Shown piece by piece: positions 1 to 8,950 of a stretch of DNA of 64,000 nucleotides (within the stretch, counting starts at the first letter, position 1; the number at the start of each line of letters is the position of its first letter). The notes under the pieces were generated by a model. The model did not search any database. It was not told the origin of the DNA and saw only the letters and a list, made by a program, of their open reading frames with translations. The position numbers and the translations under genes were made by a program. Source of the DNA: JALHMI01 sp964598535 (lineage in GTDB: Bacteria > Planctomycetota > Planctomycetia > Pirellulales > PALSA-1355); contig CAZRCI010000016.1 in the NCBI GenBank assembly GCA_964598535.1, positions 1 through 64,000 of the forward strand. Direction: 5' to 3'.

Positions 1-40
1 GCAGGATTCCGAAGTTTTTCCCAGGCGAGCAGGTGCGACG

Positions 41-1993
41 ATGGCGCAGGAAAAGGGCGGGCAACTCGACACAGTCATGCAAGAAACGCGGGTGTTTCCG
101 CCACACCCCGATTTTGTCGCCCAGGCACGCATCAGTTCCCTCGAGGCCTACCAAGAACTGTGGCAGCAGGCCGCCGACGATATCGAAGGCTTCTGGGGCA
201 AGTTTGCCGAAGAATTGCACTGGTTTCAGCCGTTTGAGCGCGTGCTGGACTGGAACTGCCCCGACGCCAAATGGTTTGTCGGCGGCAAGACCAACGCCGC
301 GTACAACTGTCTCGATCTGCATCTTGGCACGTGGCGCAAGAACAAGGCGGCACTGCTTTGGGAAGGCGAGCCCGGAGACACTCGCACGCTCACTTACCAG
401 CAACTCCATCGCGAGGTGTGCAAATTCGCCAACGTGCTCAAGGGGCTCGGGGTCGGACGCGGTGACGTGGTCTCGATCTACATGCCGATGGTCCCTGAAC
501 TCGTGATCGCGATGCTTGCCTGCGCCCGTATCGGAGCGGTGCACTCGATCATCTTCGCGGGCTTTTCCGCCGAGGCGATTGCCGACCGCAACAACAACGC
601 CCAGGCAAAACTACAACTCACGACCGACTACGGCTGGCGGCGAGGCCAGGAGCTACCGCTAAAGAAGAACGTCGACGAAGCTCTTAAGAAATCGCCAACC
701 GTCCAGAACTGCGTCGTGCTCAAGCGGGTCGGCAACCCTGTGCATATGCAGGCCGGACGCGATCTGTGGTGGCACGACCTGATGGCCGACGCTTCGGCCG
801 ATTGCCCCGCCGAACCCATGGACAGCGAAGCTCCGCTGTTTGTGTTGTACACCAGCGGATCGACCGGCAAGCCCAAGGGAATCCTGCACACCACGGCCGG
901 CTATAACCTGTTCGTAAAGAAAACCTTCGAATGGGTTTTCGACCATCACGACGAGGACATCTTCTGGTGTACGGCTGACATCGGCTGGGTCACCGGCCAT
1001 AGCTACGTGGCTTACGGTCCGCTTTCGGCCGGCGCAACCGTCATGATGTACGAAGGCGCACCCAACTGGCCCGACGAAGGCCGCTTCTGGGAACTTATCG
1101 AAAAATACCGGCCGACCATCTTCTACACCGCGCCGACCGCGATTCGCTCGTTCATCAAGTGGGGCGATCACTGGGTCGACAATCGCGACCTTTCCAGCCT
1201 GCGGCTTCTGGGTACGGTCGGAGAAGGCATCAATCCTGAAGCCTGGATCTGGTATCACAAGAAAATCGGTCGAGAACGCTGCCCGATCGTCGATACCTGG
1301 TGGCAAACCGAGACGGGCGGCATCATGATGAGCCCGCTACCGGGCGCCATTCCAACCAAACCAGGAAGCTGCACCAAACCGCTCCCCGGTATCGTGCCTG
1401 CGATCGTCACCGCCGCCGGCAATCCGGTTCCCCAGGGACAAGGCGGCTGGCTCGTCATGACCAAGCCCTGGCCCGGTATGCTGCGCGGAATCTGGGGCGA
1501 TCCCGAACGGTTTCGCGAACAATACTGGTCGAAGGTATCCGACAAATACCTGGCCGGCGACAATGCCCGCTGCGACGCTGACGGGTACTACTGGATCATG
1601 GGACGCATCGACGACGTGCTGAACGTGGCGGGGCATCGCCTGAGCACAATCGAGATCGAGAGCGCGCTCGTCAGCCACCCTAACGTCGCCGAGGCCGCGG
1701 CCGTCGGCCGCCCCGACGAAATCAAGGGCGACGCTGTCGCGGTATTTGTCACGCTAAAAAGCGGTAAGCCCAGCGAATCGCTCCGCCAAGAGCTGCGCAA
1801 TCACGTGCGTAAGGAAATCGGCGCGCTCGCCCAACCGGACGACATTCGATTTACAAGCGCACTCCCCAAGACGCGCAGCGGCAAGATCATGCGGCGGTTG
1901 CTGCGCGACATCGCCAGCGGCAAGGAAACCATCGGCGATACGACCACGCTCGAGGACTACACCGTGCTGGCAAAGCTGCGCGACGACGAATAA
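41..1993 (+). CDS. acs: Acetyl-CoA synthetase (AMP-forming acetate-CoA ligase)
   Basis: Activates acetate to acetyl-AMP and then acetyl-CoA in the cytoplasm. The 650-residue length is normal for Acs. Visible signatures are the adenylate P-loop YTSGSTGKPKG near residue 270, the WWQTETGG motif, the hinge region GRIDDVLNVAGHRLST, and the C-terminal KTRSGKIMRRLLR segment near residue 610, whose second Lys is the catalytic residue and the acetylation site in characterised Acs. A second in-frame ATG at 77 begins the part that matches most family members, but only the ATG at 41 has a purine-rich stretch (AGGTG) upstream. The gene stands alone and is convergent with cysK. The 183 bp between them shows no clear terminator. 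Confidence 0.96.
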   Translation: MAQEKGGQLDTVMQETRVFPPHPDFVAQARISSLEAYQELWQQAADDIEGFWGKFAEELHWFQPFERVLDWNCPDAKWFVGGKTNAAYNCLDLHLGTWRKNKAALLWEGEPGDTRTLTYQQLHREVCKFANVLKGLGVGRGDVVSIYMPMVPELVIAMLACARIGAVHSIIFAGFSAEAIADRNNNAQAKLQLTTDYGWRRGQELPLKKNVDEALKKSPTVQNCVVLKRVGNPVHMQAGRDLWWHDLMADASADCPAEPMDSEAPLFVLYTSGSTGKPKGILHTTAGYNLFVKKTFEWVFDHHDEDIFWCTADIGWVTGHSYVAYGPLSAGATVMMYEGAPNWPDEGRFWELIEKYRPTIFYTAPTAIRSFIKWGDHWVDNRDLSSLRLLGTVGEGINPEAWIWYHKKIGRERCPIVDTWWQTETGGIMMSPLPGAIPTKPGSCTKPLPGIVPAIVTAAGNPVPQGQGGWLVMTKPWPGMLRGIWGDPERFREQYWSKVSDKYLAGDNARCDADGYYWIMGRIDDVLNVAGHRLSTIEIESALVSHPNVAEAAAVGRPDEIKGDAVAVFVTLKSGKPSESLRQELRNHVRKEIGALAQPDDIRFTSALPKTRSGKIMRRLLRDIASGKETIGDTTTLEDYTVLAKLRDDE

Positions 1994-2176
1994 CGCCAAG
2001 CATCGCTGCAAAGAACACGATTCCGTTGCGATCCTCGCGCGGGCTCTCTGCGGATAGACAAGTGCACAGCGCACGCGATCGGTCTCCCGTTGCGCTGGAT
2101 CGCACCGGCAGCACGTGCACCATCAGCTGGTTTCCCGCACACTGCAAGGCTGCCAAGCGTCGGTGGGGAACGCTTT

Positions 2177-3145
2177 CTATTCCGGAAACAGCTTCGTCGA
2201 CAAGTAACGCTCGCCAAGGTCGGGCAGGATGCAGACGATCAGCTTGCCTTGATTCTCGGGCTGCTTGGCCAGGTGCAAGGCGGCCCAGGCGGACGCGCCA
2301 CAACTGATGCCGCACATGAAGCCTTCCTGCTGAGCCAATTGGCGAGCGGTTTCCAGCGCCTCTTCATCGCCAACGGTGACTACCTGATCGATGATGTCGA
2401 CGTTTAGCACCGGCGGGATGAAACCCGCGCCGATGCCCTGAATCATGTGCTTGCCTGGCTTCAGGTCCTGGCCCGCTTTTCGCTGGGTGATGACTGGGCT
2501 GTTCGTGGGCTCGACGGCGACGATCTTCACCTCGGGCTTGCGTTTCTTCAGCACTTCGCCCACACCGGTAATCGTGCCGCCTGTTCCCACGCCAGCGACG
2601 ACGATGTCGACTTTTCCGTCCGTGTCTCGCCAGATCTCCTCGGCGGTCGTTTGGCGATGAATCTCGGGATTGGCAGGGTTACTGAACTGCTGCGGCATAA
2701 ACCAATTTTTATTCGCGGCAAGCAGTTCCTCGGCCTTCCGCATAGCACCCGGCATGCCGTCGGCGGCCGGAGTGAGAATGACCTCGGCGCCAAAGGCTTT
2801 TAGAAGCCGCCGTCTTTCAAGGCTCATGCTCTCGGGCATGGTCACTTTCAGCTTGTAACCTCTGGCCGCGCAGACATACGCCAGAGCGATGCCCGTATTG
2901 CCGCTCGTGGGCTCGATGATCACGGTGTCTTTGTTGATTTTGCCTTCGCGTTCGGCGGCGTCAATCATCGCTCGGCCAATGCGGTCTTTCACGCTCCACA
3001 ACGGGTTGAAGTTCTCGAGCTTGCCGACCACGGTCGCGACACAGCCCTCGGTGATCCGCTGTAACTTGACTAGCGGCGTGTTTCCGATACAGCTCGTGAT
3101 GTTTTCGCGAATTCCAGAGACTTTGCTTTCCGTGGTTGTGGCCAT
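2177..3145 (-). CDS. cysK: Cysteine synthase A (O-acetylserine sulfhydrylase)
   Basis: PLP enzyme that joins O-acetyl-L-serine and sulfide to give cysteine and acetate. The 322-residue length is typical. The PLP lysine is K53 in NPLWSVKDR, the substrate loop PTSGNTG follows near residue 79, and the phosphate-binding glycine loop GVGTGGTITG lies near residue 190. The ATG at 3145 is preceded by GAGGAG at good spacing. It is monocistronic, with no serine acetyltransferase beside it. CysK and cystathionine beta-synthase-like enzymes share this fold, but the length, without CBS domains, and the motif set favour CysK. Confidence 0.95.
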   Translation of the reverse strand: MATTTESKVSGIRENITSCIGNTPLVKLQRITEGCVATVVGKLENFNPLWSVKDRIGRAMIDAAEREGKINKDTVIIEPTSGNTGIALAYVCAARGYKLKVTMPESMSLERRRLLKAFGAEVILTPAADGMPGAMRKAEELLAANKNWFMPQQFSNPANPEIHRQTTAEEIWRDTDGKVDIVVAGVGTGGTITGVGEVLKKRKPEVKIVAVEPTNSPVITQRKAGQDLKPGKHMIQGIGAGFIPPVLNVDIIDQVVTVGDEEALETARQLAQQEGFMCGISCGASAWAALHLAKQPENQGKLIVCILPDLGERYLSTKLFPE

Positions 3146-3308
3146 GACTTCTCCTCGAAGCGGGTACGTGCAGTGGGTTACGATCGCGTTTAAACCGGGC
3201 GTGGATGAGCCGGCGATTATATCGCGATCAGAAAAACCGGGTCAACGTCGCATGTTACGCGGGCCGCACAAGATGGACCGGCGCAACGGACCGCTCGGGC
3301 ACTGCGCA

Positions 3309-4037
3309 TTACCTCCTCCGGCGCTGCGCGAACATCCAATCCAAAAACTCACGCGAGGTGTACGCCGGCGTCCAACTGTCATGCCCCACGCCGGTAAGCT
3401 CGGTGTATCGTGGCGTTCCGCCCGCGCGACGAATGGCATCGACCATGACACGCGAACGCCCGACCGGAACCACGTCATCCGCATCACCATGCCATGCCCA
3501 AACGGGCACGCCCGCCAGTCGCTCGGCATACAGCTCGTCGCCGCCGCCGCAAATCGGCGCAACGGCCGCCCAACGCTCCGCGGCCCTGGTGCCCAGATCC
3601 CAAGCGCCAAACCCTCCCATCGAAAGGCCGGTGAGGTAGAGCCGGCTTTCGTCAATCGGAAAGCTTGCAATCACATCGTCCACCGCGGCGAGCACCGCCT
3701 GCATCATCGGGCCGGGAGGGGCTCGTGGCAGATTGCGGTCTGTGGCGCGGGGCGTCTCGACCCAATAGGTATCCGGCCGGCATTGCGGGGCAAGCAGGTA
3801 ACAAGGGTACGCGGACCGTGCTTCGGCGGTCGCCATCCAGCTCGGAAACAGCCGGAGCTGGGTCGCGTTGTCGGTGCCTCGTTCTCCGATTCCATGCAGG
3901 AAAATCACCAGCGGATAGTGCTCGCCGGGAGCAACCGCTGCCGGCTCCATCAGCCGGTAGTGATAAACACCTCCGGTGGGGGCCACCAGCCGCACGGAAC
4001 GGGTCGCATAGAACTCCGCAGGATTGCTACCGTCCAT
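3309..4037 (-). CDS. Alpha/beta-hydrolase esterase (PHB depolymerase / phospholipase-carboxylesterase-like)
   Basis: A 242-residue alpha/beta hydrolase with a complete catalytic triad: the nucleophile elbow GLSMGG with S139, D187 in HGDADDVVP, and H219 in GVGHDSW. The oxyanion region is LVIFLHGIGERG near residue 43. The fold resembles predicted peptidases and esterases of the LpqC/PHB-depolymerase group. There is no signal peptide, so it is probably cytoplasmic, and the substrate cannot be told. AGGAGG lies just before the ATG at 4037. It is divergent from the zinc-ribbon gene and in the same orientation as cysK, but separated from it by about 160 bp. Confidence 0.85.
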   Translation of the reverse strand: MDGSNPAEFYATRSVRLVAPTGGVYHYRLMEPAAVAPGEHYPLVIFLHGIGERGTDNATQLRLFPSWMATAEARSAYPCYLLAPQCRPDTYWVETPRATDRNLPRAPPGPMMQAVLAAVDDVIASFPIDESRLYLTGLSMGGFGAWDLGTRAAERWAAVAPICGGGDELYAERLAGVPVWAWHGDADDVVPVGRSRVMVDAIRRAGGTPRYTELTGVGHDSWTPAYTSREFLDWMFAQRRRR

Positions 4038-4181
4038 GGGCGGTCCTCCTAGCTCCCGTGGTGCCTTATAAATACCGAAAAAAGCGGCAAACTACGCCCC
4101 TTTTGCGCGGCTGCAAATGATGGACAACGCTCGCGCGGCGGTGCTAAACTTGAAATGGTACCCATCTCTACCGGAGGCCCT

Positions 4182-7001
4182 ATGTCGACCACTTCTTGTC
4201 CGCGCTGCTCTGCCCAGGTGACGCTGCCGGTTGGCGTGAGCAACGACGCCACGGTTCGCTGTCCGTTGTGTCACGCTCACTATACGCTGGCCGACGCCCT
4301 GGTGAACATGCCGCCTCTGCTGGAAGTAGTCGAAGACGGAGGCGAATCGCTCGCCGCTCGCTGGCTCGACGATGGCGATGCTGCCGAAGACGTTCCGACC
4401 GCCGTCGCCCTGCCTGCCGAGGATCCGAGCGAAGCGGATACGCTGGAGCTTGGCGGCCTGGACTTGGACAGCCTGGTCTTTGACGATGCGCCCGCCGAAA
4501 CGCCCTTGCCCGGCGAAGAAACCTTGGCCGAGGACCAAGGGTTCCCAACGATTGAATCTCCTCTTGAGCTTGAAGCTTCGGAGCCGCAACCGTTGGCGGA
4601 TTTGTCGGACGATGATGCGCTGCAGGATCTGCAAACGGAGGACTTCACCGCCGAATCGGTGGATGTAGAGGAAGAGCTACTGCTCGATTTCGGTGGTAGC
4701 GAGCTTTCGGCCGAAGATGCCGGCGCCGAAACGATCGAACTCGGCAGCGAGCCATTGGCGACATTCAAAGGCGCGAATCCCGACGACTTGGCGTTCGATC
4801 TCGAGTCGGCGGACGATTCCGATCCGGGCGCCACGATCGACTTCAGCGCGCCGCCACGCGAACTGGATAAAATCGGCGAACCGCTCGATCAGATCGAGGA
4901 GCAACCCGAGGACGTGTTGGCGTTCGACGACGCATCGGACAGCGAAGCGGAAACCGTGCATTTTGAATCTCACGAAGCGGGCTTGGGCGGCGACGAGGAC
5001 CTGATGTTTCAGGATCCCCTGGCCGCGAAAATGTCCACGGGCGAGGAACTGCGCGAGTTCGAGGACTTACGCGTTGATCCGACGGGCGAAGCAACCGACA
5101 TCCCTGAAATGGCCGCTGTCGCGTCAGGAATAGCCGCCGAGTCGATCGAAACCGAAGAGGCCCCCAAAGGCAAAAAGGGGAAGAAAGAAAAGAAAAAGAA
5201 AGAAAAGAAGGCCAAACAGCCAGCCCGTGGCGATCGCCCCAAGCGATCTCTGGTGGGAATTCTCGTGGGCGCACTGATTGCCATTCCCGCAGCGCTGTAT
5301 GGCGCCTTGTGGCTTGGCCGAGACTACGACCTTGTCGGTCTCAGCGACTACCTTCCGGCCGCAGTCCTACCCGCGGAATACAGTAAAAAATCAGTTGCCC
5401 AGAACTACATCCCTCCCGCTGCGACAAATCCATTGCCGGAAACAGGTGACGTCGCGCCGACGACGGCGGACGAGATGACCTCTGAAGAGCCGATCGAATC
5501 GTCGGCCGATGGCGCTGTGGATGAGAGCACCGCGCATACCACGGCGAGACCTGCGAACGATGCCCCCGCAGCGGACAGCGATGGGATGCCGGCCGACGTC
5601 ACCGAAGACGAGGCCCCCAGCCTGGCCGAGCCAACAGATGCCGCGTCGCCCGCCGAAATGCCCGCCGAAGCGCCGGCGACGACTTCTGCGGCGGAGGATG
5701 ACCTGTTTGCTCCCGCGGCTGAAATGGCCTCCTCTCCGGCCTCGGATCCGTTTGCGCCAGCCGCTGACTCTCCGACCGCATCCGACCCATTTGCACCGGC
5801 GACCGATACTCCGGCAGATTCGGAACCGGCCGAAGACATCTTTGCGCCGGCGGAAGAAATGCCCGCGGAAGAAGCTCCCGCTCCGGCCGCTGACGACGAT
5901 CTCTTCGCTCCGGCCGAGCAACCTGCCGAGGCGTCGAGCGATGATCTCTTCGCACCCGCGCCGGCGAAGGCGTCGGCTGATGCCGCGGCGGATGATCTCT
6001 TCGCTCCGGACACCGAGGAGATGCCGGCCGGCGCTCCGGCGGACGACCCATTTGGGCCAACTAACGCGGACAGCTCCGCCGAGGAGCCGGTCGAGTCCGA
6101 TCTCTTCGGTCCCGCGGAACAGCCGGCGACTCCAGCCGAGATAACGCGTCCGGCCTCGCCGGATCCATTTGCGCCCGAACCTGCCACTCCGGCGGACGAG
6201 ATGCCCGCGTTCGACGATTCCGCGGATCCGCTTACAGACCAACCGGCCGAGGAAGATATATTCGCACCTGAACCGGCTGCCGTGCCGGACGACATGCCCG
6301 CGGAGGATCCCGCCGAACACGATCCGCTGTTGCTTCCGGCAGAGCCAGCGGCTCCCCAGCTTCTCTCGCCCACGGACGTACCGGCGCCAGCGGTGACACC
6401 TTCGGAGGCAGTCGGCCCTCGCAATTTCGTGCCGGTATCGCAGGCCGAATTGAACGGAGCCATGCAGGCGACGTTCCTGGCCGGTCAGCAGTTGCTCGCC
6501 GCGGAAGCGGGAGCCGACGAATCCCAACTGCGTAAGGCACGCGCGACGTTCTACGTCAATCTGTTTGGCATGGCCAATGCGATCACCGCCGCGCAACGAG
6601 GCGCCGGCGCCGCAGAGCTCGAAGCACAACTTGAGCAACTCACCGCGGTGGTACGGCAGCAACTCACCGCCGATCCCCGCCGCCTTGAAGCGCTCAAGGT
6701 CTTCGGTGCCCGCTGGATCGGGTTCCCCAAACGCACGACCGACGGGGTGGTCGTTTCAGGAACGGTGGAGAGCGCTCGGCAGGTCGGCCAACTCTTCCAC
6801 ACGAAAACTCGGCTGGGCAGCGGCGCGGAAGCGACGTCGATTACGATCGTCTCGGAGCGCGACCCGCAACTTGCCAGTGGCGACACCGTAATTGCCTTGG
6901 GAAGCATCGTCGATCGGCCAACCGAGCAAATTGCCGGATACGAAGGCAACGAGCACCCGGTCGTGTGGAGCGACATGGCGATGAAAGTGCCCGGTGAGTA
7001 G
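4182..7001 (+). CDS. Zinc-ribbon single-pass membrane protein with DxFAPA repeats
   Basis: A 939-residue protein of unknown function. It starts with a zinc-ribbon of MJ0042 type (CPRC at residues 6-9, CPLC at 27-30). A very acidic stretch of about 300 residues follows, then a Lys cluster near 329-346 and one transmembrane helix near 357-378. Beyond the membrane is a Pro/Ala/Asp/Glu-rich region. Between about residues 505 and 700 it carries roughly eleven copies of a D-D/P-L/P/I-F-A-P-A motif. The last 190 residues look folded (a helical LNGAMQATFLAGQQLL segment, then a beta-rich end). The ATG at 4182 is used because GGAGG precedes it, although an in-frame ATG exists at 4155. The Lys cluster before the helix implies a cytoplasmic N-terminus and an exported C-terminal half. 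Confidence 0.85.
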   Translation: MSTTSCPRCSAQVTLPVGVSNDATVRCPLCHAHYTLADALVNMPPLLEVVEDGGESLAARWLDDGDAAEDVPTAVALPAEDPSEADTLELGGLDLDSLVFDDAPAETPLPGEETLAEDQGFPTIESPLELEASEPQPLADLSDDDALQDLQTEDFTAESVDVEEELLLDFGGSELSAEDAGAETIELGSEPLATFKGANPDDLAFDLESADDSDPGATIDFSAPPRELDKIGEPLDQIEEQPEDVLAFDDASDSEAETVHFESHEAGLGGDEDLMFQDPLAAKMSTGEELREFEDLRVDPTGEATDIPEMAAVASGIAAESIETEEAPKGKKGKKEKKKKEKKAKQPARGDRPKRSLVGILVGALIAIPAALYGALWLGRDYDLVGLSDYLPAAVLPAEYSKKSVAQNYIPPAATNPLPETGDVAPTTADEMTSEEPIESSADGAVDESTAHTTARPANDAPAADSDGMPADVTEDEAPSLAEPTDAASPAEMPAEAPATTSAAEDDLFAPAAEMASSPASDPFAPAADSPTASDPFAPATDTPADSEPAEDIFAPAEEMPAEEAPAPAADDDLFAPAEQPAEASSDDLFAPAPAKASADAAADDLFAPDTEEMPAGAPADDPFGPTNADSSAEEPVESDLFGPAEQPATPAEITRPASPDPFAPEPATPADEMPAFDDSADPLTDQPAEEDIFAPEPAAVPDDMPAEDPAEHDPLLLPAEPAAPQLLSPTDVPAPAVTPSEAVGPRNFVPVSQAELNGAMQATFLAGQQLLAAEAGADESQLRKARATFYVNLFGMANAITAAQRGAGAAELEAQLEQLTAVVRQQLTADPRRLEALKVFGARWIGFPKRTTDGVVVSGTVESARQVGQLFHTKTRLGSGAEATSITIVSERDPQLASGDTVIALGSIVDRPTEQIAGYEGNEHPVVWSDMAMKVPGE

Positions 7002-7060
7002 TTCGAGTAGCTTCCTGCTAGCGAGAACCAGCGAAACGCCAGTCGCGAGGGAACGTGACC

Positions 7061-8161
7061 ATGCCTGACCGTGCACAGCCGACCGGCGATGAAACCACGC
7101 CAGCGAATGCCGACGTCTCTTCTCCGTCGCGCACCGCGTTGCAACACTTGTCGTATGCTTTGTCGCTGCCTGAACGCGTGATACGCGGCGGCTCGGGCCT
7201 GGTGGGCGGAGTTGCCCGAGAGAGCGCGGAGCTGCTCGTTCCTCAGTCGTTTCAGAATTCGCGAACGTACGCCACCATGGTCCGCCAGATGCTCGACTTC
7301 ATGGTGCATGACGTGGGAGGAGTCCCCTCCGACGGCGAGGCGGACTCGACCGCTGAGATCGATAACTACGTCGCGCGCAAGACGGTGGGCAATTTTCTCG
7401 ACATGGCGTCGAGAGCCACGCTACATCTCTCTCCGCTCGTCATTTTGGCAGCAGTGAGCGATGTCGCACATGGATCGCAAAGCTATCTCAAAGAGCTGGC
7501 CGACGAGCTCAAGCAGCAGGGCATCATCGATCGCGAATCGCATATCGACCATGTACACGATCTTTTGGGGGCGGTGTCACACGCCTCGGCCAAAACGAGC
7601 GAGGCGTTTGACACGCCGCCGCTCTCGCTCGAAGGCCTCAAGCAGACAATCGCCGAAACGCGCGCGGCGATCACTGCAGGAAACAAGGATGAACTTCCAA
7701 CCGCGGAGGAAGTGGACCGGTTATGGCGCCAGATGCGCGAAATCGCCGATCGCGAAGGCGTGGATTTGTTGGCAGTCGGCGGCGCCACCACGATCCAGTC
7801 GCTCAACCGCTTCGCGACCGTCTCTCGCGGCGCGCTCTCCACGGTACGCGTAGCCGGCCGATTGTTCGACAAACACGTGCTGGATCACTACACCCAGTCG
7901 CTTGCAGAAATCCAGCAGAACGGGCTCTTTCCGTCAATCTCCGCGTCGTGCGAGCCCTATCTGACGGCCGTTTGGGATAACTTCGCACCGCATCGAGATA
8001 CGCTGACGGAAAACCTGCTTAACGGCACACTCATTGGGAACGGCCTGACCACGTTGCGATCGTGGCTGACGAAATCCGACGGCGAACCCTCAGACGCCGT
8101 CGCTCCTCAAACGGAATCGCCGCGTTCGGAGGACGCTTCGGATTCACCGCGCACCGAATAG
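7061..8161 (+). CDS. Conserved planctomycete protein of unknown function
   Basis: A 366-residue protein that I do not recognise beyond similarity in character to planctomycete hypotheticals. It has a polar N-terminus, a segment with RGGSGLVGGVARESAEL near residue 45, a hydrophobic patch LHLSPLVILAAVSDVAHGS near 130, long charged helices, and a second Gly/hydrophobic patch VDLLAVGGATTIQSLNRF near 240. No catalytic motif or signal peptide is evident. GAGGGA sits 9 nt before the ATG at 7061, and a GTG two codons upstream is less well placed. It follows the zinc-ribbon gene by about 60 bp and may be cotranscribed with it. Confidence 0.7.
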   Translation: MPDRAQPTGDETTPANADVSSPSRTALQHLSYALSLPERVIRGGSGLVGGVARESAELLVPQSFQNSRTYATMVRQMLDFMVHDVGGVPSDGEADSTAEIDNYVARKTVGNFLDMASRATLHLSPLVILAAVSDVAHGSQSYLKELADELKQQGIIDRESHIDHVHDLLGAVSHASAKTSEAFDTPPLSLEGLKQTIAETRAAITAGNKDELPTAEEVDRLWRQMREIADREGVDLLAVGGATTIQSLNRFATVSRGALSTVRVAGRLFDKHVLDHYTQSLAEIQQNGLFPSISASCEPYLTAVWDNFAPHRDTLTENLLNGTLIGNGLTTLRSWLTKSDGEPSDAVAPQTESPRSEDASDSPRTE

Positions 8162-8220
8162 CAGGTACTCGCGTTGCAGAGGATTGCGTGCCAGCGTCGG
8201 CTCGCTTAGAATTGGCTTTC

Positions 8221-8235
8221 TGAGAATGAGTCTCA
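8221..8235 (+). promoter_or_regulatory. Fur-box-like operator before the feo operon
   Basis: TGAGAATGAGTCTCA is a 7-1-7 inverted repeat that closely matches the Fur consensus TGATAATGATTATCA. It lies 19 bp before the first feoA start. A weak promoter reading, TTGGCT (8212-8217) with CAATAA (8234-8239) at 16-bp spacing, would put the box between -35 and -10, the usual place for Fur repression by iron. The assignment rests on the motif and on the iron-uptake genes downstream. Confidence 0.6.
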
Positions 8236-8253
8236 ATAAGCGGTGTTTTTCCT

Positions 8254-8499
8254 ATGACCGAGCTGTACGACATTGTGCCTTTGAACCTGCTGCGCACCGG
8301 GCAGTGGGCGCTCGTCGATCAGATCCTGGGCCAACCCGATGTCATCCATAGGCTTCAAGAATTGGGCCTTCGCGGCGGCGTTTCGGTCGAGATGGTGCAA
8401 TCCGGCAGTCCTTGCATCATCCGGCTGGGCAGTCAGAAGCTGTGTTTGCGCACCGATGAGCTGATCAGCGTACTGGTGCGCCCCGGAGTCGAGTCTTGA
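8254..8499 (+). CDS. feoA: FeoA-family protein, first copy
   Basis: An 81-residue SH3-like FeoA protein, the small cytoplasmic partner of the FeoB Fe(II) transporter. The family pattern is visible: a short hydrophobic lead, the turn VIHRLQELGLRGGVSVEMVQSG, and a closing strand LGSQKLCLRTDEL. It is the first gene of the feo operon, just behind the Fur-like box. Its TGA overlaps the TTG start of the second feoA, which indicates translational coupling. Confidence 0.88.
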   Translation: MTELYDIVPLNLLRTGQWALVDQILGQPDVIHRLQELGLRGGVSVEMVQSGSPCIIRLGSQKLCLRTDELISVLVRPGVES

Positions 8500-8723
8500 G
8501 CACGCTTGCCGCGTTACCCATTGGCCAATCGGCACGCATTCGCCACGTCGACGCCAGCGACGATGTCGGCTTGCGTCTGCTGGAAATGGGGCTCACACCG
8601 GGCATCGAAGTCGTGATCATCGGAACTGCCCCCCTGGGCGATCCGCTGGAACTCGAGCTTCGCGGATATCGGCTGAGCCTTCGCAAAAGCGAGGCCGCAC
8701 GCGTCGATGTCGAGCCGCTCTAG
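8496..8723 (+). CDS. feoA: FeoA-family protein, second copy
   Basis: A second, diverged FeoA domain of 75 residues with the classic features LPIGQSARIRHVDASD, RLLEMGLTPGIEVVIIG, DPLELELRGYRLSLRKSEA. It starts with TTG at 8496, overlapping the stop of the first copy, with GGAG at 8485-8488 as ribosome-binding site. Two adjacent feoA genes before feoB occur in several bacterial lineages. Here both copies look intact, so they may have separate roles at FeoB. Its stop codon lies inside an inverted repeat (8720-8772). Confidence 0.9.
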   Translation: MSTLAALPIGQSARIRHVDASDDVGLRLLEMGLTPGIEVVIIGTAPLGDPLELELRGYRLSLRKSEAARVDVEPL

Positions 8724-8772
8724 TGCTCCATCAACATTTAATTTCCGGGTTTAATCTTCATGGGAGCACTAG
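8720..8772. repeat. Inverted repeat between feoA and feoB
   Basis: CTAGTGCTCC (8720-8729) and GGAGCACTAG (8763-8772) are perfect 10-bp arms around an AT-richer 33-nt loop. The left arm contains the TAG stop of the second feoA. There is no T-run after it, so it is not a standard intrinsic terminator. It could attenuate or protect mRNA between feoA and feoB, or be a small mobile-repeat remnant. The remaining 180 bp up to feoB shows nothing else recognisable. Confidence 0.6.
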
Positions 8773-8950
8773 CTTGCTTGTTTGCGGCAAACCGCTCGCG
8801 CGTTTGGCGCCGTTTCGCGTCACTCGAATAAATCAGCGTGACGCTGCACGGCTGCTCGTTGCACGCCTTTAGCCCGCACACGAACCATCTCGATTGGCGA
8901 GTTTCACCCTACCCGCGATCTTCGGGCAGTTGCCCACGAAAGCTTCGTCG

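Noticed and set aside
2889..4052. A 387-codon plus-strand frame across cysK and the esterase
   Set aside because: Both minus-strand genes are well supported by catalytic motifs, and this frame shows no recognisable domain.
5391..6662. Long Arg/Gly- and Ser/Ala-rich frames antisense to the zinc-ribbon gene
   Set aside because: They arise from the repetitive GC-rich coding sequence of the plus-strand gene and have no homology pattern of their own.
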